The position numbers and the translations under genes are program-made. Under the pieces are notes generated by a model. It searched no databases. It was not told the origin of the DNA and worked only from the letters and a program-made list of their open reading frames with translations. Below are positions 50,226-59,206 of a DNA stretch of 64,000 nt, piece by piece. Each line of letters begins with the position of its first letter. Positions within the stretch are counted from its first letter, which is position 1. Location: contig NW_027473510.1 of the NCBI RefSeq assembly GCF_050947335.1, positions 124,001 to 188,000 on the forward strand, written 5' to 3'. This DNA comes from Megachile rotundata (lineage: Eukaryota > Arthropoda > Insecta > Hymenoptera > Megachilidae).

Positions 50226-51880
50226 GGTCGATAGAACGACAATTACTATACTTATTACACTCACTGTTATCAATCTAACTAATATTATTAACCATATTAT
50301 GCAAATATGATCGATAGAACGACAATTACTATACTCATTACTCTTATTATTATCAATCTAACTCATATTATTAGCCATATTATGCATATATGATCGATAG
50401 AACGACAATTACTATACTCATTACTCTTACTATTATCAATCTAACTCATATTATTAGCCATATTATGCTTATATGATCGATAGAACGACAATTGCTATAC
50501 TTATTGCTCTTATTATTATCAATCTAACTCATATTATTAAGCATATTATGCTTATATGATCGATAGAACGACAATTACTATACTTATTACACTCACTGTT
50601 ATCAATCTCACTCATATTATTAGCCATATTATGCTTATATGATCGATAGAACGACAATTGCTATACTTATTGCTCTTATTATTATCAATCTAACTCATAT
50701 TATTAGCCATGTTATGCTTATATGATCGATAGGACGACATTTGCTATACTTATTACTCTTATTATTATCAATCTAACTCATATTATTAACTATATTATGC
50801 AGATATGATCGATAGAACGACAATTGCTATACTTATTACTCTTATTATTATCAATCTAACTCATATTTTTAGCCATATTATGCTTATATGATGGATAGAA
50901 CGACAATTACTATACTCATTACTCTTATTATTATCAATCTAACTTATATAATTAGCCATGTTATGCTTATATGATCGTTAGGACGACAATTACTATACTT
51001 ATTACTCTTATTATTATCAATCTAACTCATATTATTAACCATATTATCCAGATATGATCGATAGAACGACAATTACTATACTTATTACACTCACTGTTAT
51101 CAATCTAACTAATATTATTAACCATATTATGCAAATATGATCGATAGAACGACAATTACTAGACTTATTACTCTTATTATTATCAATCTAACTCATATTA
51201 TTAGCCATATTATGCATATATGATCGATAGAACGACAATTACTATACTCATTACTCTTACTATTATCAATCTAACTCATATTATTAGCCATATTATGCTT
51301 ATATGATCGATAGAACGACAATTGCTATACTTATTGCTCTTATTATTATCAATCTAACTCATATTATTAAGCATATTATGCCTATATGATCGATAGAACG
51401 ACCATCACTTTACTTATTACACTCACTATTATCAATCTAACTCATATTATTAACCATATTATGCAGATAGATCGATAGGACGACAATTACTATATTTATT
51501 ACTCTTATTATTATCAATCTAACTCATATTATTAGCCTTATTATGCTTATATGATCGATAGAACGACAATTACTACACTTATTACTCTTATTATTATCAA
51601 TCTAATTCATATTATTGGCCATGTTATGCTTATATGATCGATAGAACGACAATTACTATACTTATTACTCTTATTATTATCAATCTAACTCATATTATTA
51701 GCCATGTTATGCTTATATGATCGATAGGACGACAATTACTATATTTATTACTCTTATTATTATCAATCTAACTCATATTATTAAGCATATTATGCTTATA
51801 TGATCGATAGGACGACAATTACTATACTTATTACTCTTATTATTATCAATCTAACTCATATTATTAGCCTTATTATGCTT
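50226..51880. repeat. Distant copy of part of block B
   Basis: TATATGGTCGATAG (50226), TTATCCAGATAT (51048) and GCAGATAGATCG (51463) are spaced 822 and 415 bp apart. These are exactly the spacings at 9404/10226/10641 and at 12059/12881/13296. A segment of at least 15 monomers therefore exists in three copies, one of them about 38 kb from the other two. A related but less complete match occurs near 39440. The end given is approximate. Confidence 0.7.
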
Positions 51881-54800
51881 ATATGATCGATGGAACGACA
51901 ATTACTATACTTATTACTCTTGTTATTATCAATCTAACTCATATTATTAGCCATATTATGCTTATATGATCGATAGAACGACAATTACTATACTTATTAC
52001 TCTTATTATTATCAATCTAACTCATATTATTAACCATATTATGCTTATATGATCGATAGAACGACCATCACTTTACTTATTACACTCACTATTATCAATC
52101 TAACTCATATTATCAACCATATTATGCAGATATGATCGATAGGACGACACTTACTATACTTATTACTCTTATTATTATCAGTCTAACTCATATTATTAGC
52201 CTTATTATGCTTATATGATCGACATAACGACAATTACTATACTTATTACTCTTATTATTATCAATCTAACTCATATTATTAGCCATGTTATGCTTATATG
52301 ATCGATAGGACGACAATTACTATACTTATTACACTTATTATTATCAATCTAACTCATATTATTAATCATATTATGCTTATATGATCGATAGAACGACAAT
52401 TACTATACTTATTACTCTCACTATTATCAATCTAACTCATATTATTAACCATATTATGCAGATATGATCGATAGAACGACAATTACTATACTTATTACTC
52501 TCTTTATTATCAATCTAACTCATATTATTAGCCATATTATGCTTATATGATCGATAGAACGACAATTACTATACTTATTACTCTTATTATTATCAATCTA
52601 ACTCATATTATTAGCCATGTTATGCTTATATGATCGATAGAACGACAATTACTATACTTATCACACTCACTGTTATCAATCTAACTCATATTATTAAGCA
52701 TATTATGCTTATATGATCGATAGAACGACAATTACTATACTTATTACTCTTATTATTATCAATCTAACTCATATTATTAGCCATGTTATGCTTATATGAT
52801 CGATAGGACGACAATTACTATACTTATTACTCTTATTATTATCAATCTAACTCATATTATTAACTATATTATGCAGATATGATCGATAGAACGACAATTA
52901 CTATACTTATTACTCTTATTATTATCAATCTAACTCATATTATTAGCCATGTTATGCTTATATGATCGATAGGACGACAATTACTATACTTATTACTCTT
53001 ATTATTATCAATCTAACTCATATTATTAGCCTTATTTTGCTTATATGATCGATAGAACGACAATTACTATACTTATTACTCTTATTATTATCAATCTAAC
53101 TCATATTATTAGCCATGTTATGCTTATATGATCGATAGGACGACAATTACTATACTTATTACTCTTATTATTATCAATCTAACTCATATTATTAACCATA
53201 TTATGCTTATATGATCGATAGAACGACAATTACTATACTTATTACTCTTATTATTATCAATCTAACTCATATTATTAGCCATGTTATGCTTATATGATCG
53301 ATAGGACGACAATTACTATATTTATTACTCTTATTATTATCAATCTAACTCATATTATTAAGCATATTATGCTTATATGATCGATAGAACGACAATTGCT
53401 ATACTTATTGCTCTTATTATTATCAATCTAACTCATATTATTAGCCATGTTATGCTTATATGATCGATAGGACGACATTTGCTATACTTATTACTCTTAT
53501 TATTATCAACCTAACTCATATTATTAACTATATTATGCAGATATGATCGATAGAACGACAATTGCTATACTTATTACTCTTATTATTATCAATCTAACTC
53601 ACATTTTTAGCCATATTATGCTTATATGATCGATAGAACGACAATTACTATACTCATTACTCTTATTATTATCAATCTAACTTATATAATTAGCCATGTT
53701 ATGCTTATATGATCGATAGGACGACAATTACTATACTTATTACTCTTATTATTATCAATCTAACTCATATTATTAACCATATTATGCAGATATGATCGAT
53801 AGACCGACAATTACTATACTTATTACACTCACTGTTATCAATCTAACTAATATTATTAACCATATTATGCAAATATGATCGATAGAACGACAATTACTAT
53901 ACTTATTACTCTTATTATTATCAATCTAACTCATATTATTAGCCATATTATGCATATATGATCGATAGAACGACAATTACTATACTCATTACTCTTACTA
54001 TTATCAATCTAACTCATATTAATAGCCATATTATGCTTATATGATCGATAGAACGACAATTGCTATACTTATTGCTCTTATTATTATCAATCTAACTCAT
54101 ATTATTAAGCATATTATGCTTATATGATCGATAGAACGACAATTTCTATACTTATTACACTCACTGTTATCAATCTAACTCATATTATTAGCCATATTAT
54201 GCTTATATGATCGATAGAACGACAATTGCTATACTTATTGCTCTTATTATTATGAATCTAACTCATATTATTAAGCATATTATGCTTATATGATCGATAG
54301 AACGACAATTACTATACTTATTACACTCACTGTTATCAATCTAACTCATATTATTAGCCATATTATGCTTATATGATCGATAGAACGACAATTGCTATAC
54401 TTATTGCTCTTATTATTATCAATCTAACTCATATTATTAGCCATGTTATGCTTATATGATCGATAGGACGACATTTGCTATACTTATTACTCTTATTATT
54501 ATCAATCTAACTCATATTATTAACCATATTATGCTTATATGATCGATAGAACGACAATTACTATACTTATTACTCTTATTATTATCAATCTAACTCATAT
54601 TATTAGCCATGTTATGCTTATATGATCGATAGAACGACAATTACTATACTTATTACTCTTATTATTATCAATCTAACTCATATTATTAGCCATGTTATGC
54701 TTATATGATCGATAGGACGACAATTACTATATTTATTACTCTTATTATTATCAATCTAACTCATATTATTAAGCATATTATGCTTATATGATCGATAGAA

Positions 54801-55899
54801 CGACAATTACTATACTTATTACACTCACTGTTATCAATCTAACTAATATTATTAACCATATTATGCAAATATGATCGATAGAACGACAATTACTATACTT
54901 ATTACTCTTATTATTATCAATCTAACTCATATTATTAGCCATATTATGCATATATGATCGATAGAACGACAATTACTATACTCATTACTCTTACTATTAT
55001 CAATCTAACTCATATTATTAGCCATATTATGCTTATATGATCGATAGAACGACAATTGCTATACATATTGCTCTTATTATTATCAATCTAACTCATATTA
55101 TTAAGCATATTATGCTTATATGATCGATAGAACGACAATTACTATACTTATTACACTCACTGTTATCAATCTAACTCATATTATTAGCCATGTTATGCTT
55201 ATATGATCGATAGGACGACATTTGCTATACTTATTACTCTTATTATTATCAATCTAACTCATATTATTAACCATATTATGCAGATATGATCGATAGAACG
55301 ACAATTACTATACTTATTACTCTTATTATTATCAATCTAACTCATATTATTAGCCATGTTATGCTTATATGATCGATAGGACGACAATTACTATACTTAT
55401 TACTCTTATTATTATCAATCTAACTCATATTATTAACCATATTATGCAGATATGATCGATAGAACGACAATTACTATACTTATTACTCTTATTATTATCA
55501 ATCTAACTCATATTATTAACCATATTATGCTTATATGATCGATAGAACGACCATCACTTTACTTATTATACTCACTATTATCAATCTAACTCATATTATT
55601 AGCCATGTTTTGCTTATATGATCGATAGGACGACATTTGCTATACTTCTTACTCTTATTATTATCAATCTAACTCATATTATTAACTATATTATGCAGAT
55701 ATGATCGATAGAACGACAATTACTATACTTATTACTCTTATTATTATCAATCTAACTCATATTATTAACCATATTATGCAGATATGATCGATTGAACGAC
55801 AATTACTATACTTATTACTCTTTTTATTATCAATCTAACTCATATTATTAGCCATATTATGGTTATATGATCTATAGAACGACAATTACTATACTTATT

Positions 55900-57404
55900 A
55901 CTCTTATTATTATCAATCTAACTCATATTATTAGCCATGTTATGCTTATATGATCGATAGGACGACAATTACTATACTTATTACTCTTATTATTATCAAT
56001 CTAACTCATATTATTAAGCATATTATGCTTATATGATCGATAGAACGACAATTTCTATACTTATTACACTCACTGTTATCAATCTAACTCATATTATTAG
56101 CCATATTATGCTTATATGATCGATAGAACGACAATTACTATACTCATTACTCTTATTATTATCAATCTAACTTATATAATTAGCCATGTTATGCTTATAT
56201 GATCGATGGGACGACAATTACTATACTTATTACTCTTATTATTATCAATCTAACTCATATTATTAACCATATTATGCAGATATGATCGATAGACCGACAA
56301 TTACTATACTTATTACACTCACTGTTATCATTCTAACTAATACTATTAACCATATTATGCAAATATGATCGATAGAACGACAATTACTATACTTATTACT
56401 CTTATTATTATCAATCTAACTCATATTATTAGCCATATTATGCATATATGATCGATAGAACGACAATTACTATACTCATTACTCTTACTATTATCAATCT
56501 AACTCATATTAATAGCCATATTATGCTTATATGATCGATAGAACGACAATTGCTATACTTATTGCTCTTATTATTATCAATCTAACTCATATTATTAAGC
56601 ATATTATGCTTATATGATCGATAGAACGACAATTTCTATACTTATTACACTCACTGTTATCAATCTAACTCATATTATTAGCCATATTATGCTTATATGA
56701 TCGATAGAACGACAATTGCTATACTTATTGCTCTTATTATTATCGATCTAACTCATATTATTAAGCATATTATGCTTATATGATCGATAGAACGACAATT
56801 ACTATACTTATTACACTCACTGTTATCAATCTAACTCATATTATTAGCCATATTATGCTTATATGATCGATAGAACGACAATTGCTATACTTATTGCTCT
56901 TATTATTATCAATCTAACTCATATTATTAGCCATGTAATGCTTATATGATCGATAGGACGACATTTGCTATACTTATTACTCTTATTATTATCAATCTAA
57001 CTCATATTATTAACCATATTATGCTTATATGATCGATAGAACGACCATCACTTTACTTATTACACTCACTATTATCAATCTAACTCATATTATTAGCCAT
57101 GTTTTGCTTATATGATCGATAGGACGACATTTGCTATACTTATTACTCTTATTATTATCAATCTAACTCATATTATTAACTATATTATGCAGATATGATC
57201 GATAGAACGACAATTACTATACTTATTACTCTTATTATTATCAATCTAACTCATATTATTAGCCATGTTATGCTTATATGATCGATAGGACGACAATTAC
57301 TATACTCATTACTCTTATTATTATCAATCTAACTCATATTATTAACCATATTATGCTTATATGATCGATAGAACGACAATTACTATACTTATTACACTCA
57401 CTAT
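55900..57404. repeat. Terminal satellite segment, paralogous to about 37.65-39.15 kb
   Basis: The rare variant CCATGTAATG occurs only near 38681 and 56936, an offset of 18255 bp (220 monomers minus the five single-base deletions in between). From there both copies run in parallel to the end of the array. The base before the retrotransposon (57404) corresponds to 39149, after which the uninterrupted copy continues with satellite sequence. The 39-kb copy thus shows what the insertion site would have looked like before the element arrived. The start of the segment is approximate. Confidence 0.7.
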
Positions 57405-57423
57405 TGTAACCGTGCTGGTTACA
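57405..57423. promoter_or_regulatory. Perfect inverted repeat at the LTR left terminus
   Basis: TGTAACC (57405-57411) and GGTTACA (57417-57423) are exact reverse complements around a 5-nt loop, GTGCT. The inverted repeat starts on the very base where the satellite ends. LTR termini are the integrase substrate, so a structured end here supports the boundary. Whether it binds a protein is unknown. Confidence 0.55.
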
Positions 57424-58015
57424 TAATATAAGAACACATTATATATCAGTTTATGTATTGCCGCGGTATGGGGTATCCCTACTCCGCTCATACGTCGTGA
57501 TCATGATTTCATGGGGTTACGGGTAGAGTATTTACCCCACTTTCACTAATTATGCGTGCGCATCGATCCCCACTCGATAGCGATCGAAGGAGGTCGATGC
57601 GAGGATCAAATTAGGCACTCTACGTCTGGAAGCGAATCGAGTCGGTTCAAGAAAAATCTATTCTGCGAAACACGGTACGCGATTGCGAGGTCAAACCGAC
57701 CTGATAGATTCGTCAAGCCGACAATTTGTCCGCGACGCGTAAACGCCTCAAACCGAGGAGTCGATCGTTCAAGCCGAACGGTGGCACAGTCAGAGTCAGA
57801 TTTCGGAACAATTAGTCGATCGTGAACAGCGTAGTAGTCAGAACGTAAATATTGATTTGTATTAAAGCGAATAATCAAATAGATAATTTCTAAATTCTTT
57901 GGGTAAAGTTGTGGTAAGTAACGGTTGATTGGAAGTCGATTCTCTTTAATAATTTTCGTCGGTATTCCCACAGTTGTGAATAGCGACTGAGATCATTTAA
58001 ATTGTACATTTTGGC

Positions 58016-58410
58016 GTGGTACAGCTCTCAGGCTCATACAGGCAATTGAAGTGTCGCTCGGCCCACGTAAAGTGTCCCGCCGTATCTTCTAATTGTACCT
58101 GTGTGCCCTTGCGAGAGGTAGTCTCGCTGGTGTAGAATTGTATGATTTCTGCCATGTTTGATCGAGGCACAGCTCACAGACTCGTTTGAATAACCAGAGT
58201 ATCGCCCAGCTCACGAAAGTGCCCTGCCGCTACTCCTTGGTTGTTCTCAAATGCCTTTGTGAAGAGGTGGACACGACCGCGTGGCACAGCTTTCGCTCTG
58301 TTTGGAGGTTAATTTGTTCGAATCGGATTCATACTCAGTTTGGGTAACCGGAGTGTCGCCCAGCCCACATATTGTGCCTGCCGGCATCTTCTAGTTGTTC
58401 TCAATCAGTG
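58016..58410. repeat. Diverged ~150-bp tandem repeat, about three copies, inside the LTR
   Basis: The motif GG(T/C)ACAGCT begins at 58018, 58166 and 58283. The motif GTGTCGCTCGGCCCAC (or GTATCGCCCAGCTCAC, GTGTCGCCCAGCCCAC) begins at 58051, 58199 and 58353, spaced 148 and 154 bp. Each is followed by a related stretch resembling GTGCCCTGCCG...CTTCT..TTGTTCTCAA. The third copy has about 37 extra bases between the two motifs. Tandem repeats in the U3 part of an LTR often act as enhancers, but no specific binding site is recognised here. Confidence 0.7.
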
Positions 58411-58561
58411 CATGAATCTCATAGTACAGGCACCTTTTGGCTTTTCCCGAGTTGCTCGACGGGGTCAATTTGTGTTACTGTACTATTCGCGTCGCGAATT
58501 ACACGATCGGATCAGTACTGTTGGAATCAGGCGTCCGGCATCAGAGCAAGTCTTGAGCCCC

Positions 58562-58567
58562 AATAAA
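58562..58567 (+). promoter_or_regulatory. Possible polyadenylation signal AATAAA (upstream)
   Basis: An exact AATAAA lies in mid-LTR. It is one of two such hexamers in the LTR; no transcript end can be located, so it may be fortuitous. Confidence 0.25.
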
Positions 58568-58874
58568 CTCCTCTAGACGAACTCCTAGGTGTCACAACCT
58601 GATCTCGACTTCGTGCGAGTCTCCACCGGAACGTCTCCTCCGATTTATCGGCCGAGTGTAAAAGGTGCTGCGACAATCCTCAATCGTGCTATTTACCGAG
58701 GCATCGACTCCAACCACCAATTTAAATAATTATATGTAAATAACTAATCGAAATTTCACATAAAGCATTTACATTCCTTTCGCATCTTCGAGCGCCGACT
58801 CATTGAAAGTCACTAGATTGAATGAGACTTATTGTTAAATATACATGTATGTACGTATGTGTTGGATTTGCAGA

Positions 58875-58890
58875 ATATATATATATATAT
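58875..58890. repeat. (AT)8 dinucleotide tract, possible TATA-like element
   Basis: Eight consecutive AT units follow a TATGTACGTATG-type stretch. The tract is TATA-like and lies about 250 bp before the LTR end, where a U3 promoter could be. It may equally be a simple microsatellite, and no initiator is identified. Confidence 0.4.
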
Positions 58891-58968
58891 TGTCTTATGT
58901 TAACTCTAAATGAAAAAGGTTTCTAACTTTCTTTAACGACCAGTCAGACCACTCCGCTATCCAGTACC

Positions 58969-58987
58969 TGGAGGCCCGAACCCTCCA
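58969..58987. other. Perfect 6-bp stem, 7-nt loop inverted repeat
   Basis: TGGAGG (58969-58974) and CCTCCA (58982-58987) enclose CCCGAAC. On the minus strand the loop reads GTTCGGG, resembling a tRNA T-loop, and a TAGCGGAGTGG sequence resembling an A box lies just beyond it. The order is wrong for a tRNA gene. A function as an RNA hairpin in the LTR transcript is possible but unproven. Confidence 0.4.
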
Positions 58988-59029
58988 TTTAAATCATTCA
59001 TAGATTAAAGCACGTTTATTCTTACTGAG

Positions 59030-59046
59030 AAGCCCGAGCTGGGCTT
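59030..59046. other. Hairpin near the LTR 3' end
   Basis: AAGCCC (59030-59035) and GGGCTT (59041-59046) pair perfectly around GAGCT. The hairpin lies about 75 bp upstream of the second AATAAA, a position that could fall in the R region, but R is not mapped. Confidence 0.4.
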
Positions 59047-59119
59047 TAAACCAGACAGAATTCACAGAAAATATAACGACAAAATTCGTAGAAGCAACGC
59101 CGGTCTCCAGGCGTATCTA

Positions 59120-59125
59120 AATAAA
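59120..59125 (+). promoter_or_regulatory. Possible polyadenylation signal AATAAA (near LTR end)
   Basis: AATAAA lies 16 bp before the inferred LTR end, leaving very little room for cleavage and U5. It could end the transcript if R/U5 is very short; otherwise the upstream AATAAA is used. The choice cannot be made from sequence. Confidence 0.3.
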
Positions 59126-59145
59126 CAAAACAACGTTTACATAAT

Positions 59146-59163
59146 TGGCGCCCAACGTGGGGC
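59146..59163 (+). promoter_or_regulatory. Primer binding site, complementary to tRNA-Lys
   Basis: The 18-mer TGGCGCCCAACGTGGGGC is the complement of the 3' end of an animal tRNA-Lys (CCA tail included). This is the sequence used as minus-strand primer site by several retroviruses and many gypsy-type elements. It follows the inferred LTR end by 4 bp, where a PBS is expected. It fixes element orientation (+) and marks the start of first-strand cDNA synthesis. Confidence 0.93.
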
Positions 59164-59206
59164 GGCGTGTTTCTGTTGGATTAAGAGAGTTAGAAATCCT
59201 TCAAAC
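59164..59206 (+). other. Short untranslated leader between PBS and gag
   Basis: Only 43 bases separate the primer binding site from the gag ATG. The leader has no ATG of its own, and the gag start has A at -3 (AAACATGA), a good context for eukaryotic initiation. A packaging signal would be expected around here, but none can be identified. Confidence 0.6.

Larger units (their letters stand above)
1..57404. repeat. Satellite DNA array, 83-bp monomer, about 691 tandem copies
   Basis: The whole interval is a head-to-tail tandem repeat. A core GATCGATAG(A/G)ACGAC occurs at 25, 108, 191, 274 and 357 and continues every 83 bp to 57363. The first-to-last core distance equals 691 periods minus 15 bases. 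Eleven of these are a one-base deletion in the GCAGATAT segment and four a one-base deletion in the ACTCTTATTATT segment. The rest of the monomer consists of short A/T words, including AATCTAACTCATATTATTA. The common monomer is about 23% G+C, with roughly 14 C to 5 G on this strand. Variant classes differ just before the core (GCTTATAT, GCAGATAT, GCAAATAT, GCATATAT), at CCATATT/CCATGTT/AGCATATT/CCTTATT, and at ACTCTTATTATT/ACACTCACTRTT. I see no ORF, no interspersed element and no telomeric repeat inside. The role is unknown; such arrays are usually centromeric or pericentromeric. Confidence 0.98.
57405..59141 (+). repeat. Candidate 5' long terminal repeat (1737 bp)
   Basis: The left edge is where the 83-bp periodicity ends. 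The first bases, TGTAACC, give the usual TG start. The right edge GTTTACA at 59135-59141 gives the usual CA end, lies 4 bp before the primer binding site and is a near inverted complement of the left end. The interval is far less AT-rich than the satellite and I see no convincing gene in it. It holds a ~150-bp repeat in about three diverged copies (58016-58410), an (AT)8 tract and two AATAAA signals. At 1.7 kb it is long for the family, though not unprecedented. Without the 3' LTR the boundaries are inferred, and some of the left part could be other DNA between satellite and LTR. Short open frames here (for example 57556-57825 on + and 57606-57971 on -) look fortuitous. Confidence 0.7.

Noticed and set aside
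1..57404. Regularly spaced repeats suggestive of a CRISPR array
   Set aside because: There are no unique spacers; the entire 83-bp unit is repeated, and the neighbour is a eukaryotic LTR retrotransposon. It is satellite DNA.
1..57404. Possible telomeric or subtelomeric repeat
   Set aside because: No TTAGG, TTAGGG or similar short telomeric units are present; the period is 83 bp throughout.
57556..57825. 89-codon open frame on + inside the LTR, with a 121-codon frame opposite it on - (57606-57971)
   Set aside because: Both are short, overlap each other, lie within the inferred LTR and show no recognisable domain; they look fortuitous.
58340..58576. 78- and 64-codon overlapping frames in the LTR
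   Set aside because: They run through the diverged repeat copy and have no domain or supporting context.
58948..58987. tRNA gene on the minus strand
   Set aside because: An A-box-like sequence is present but no B box follows at the right distance, and the T-arm-like hairpin lies on the wrong side.
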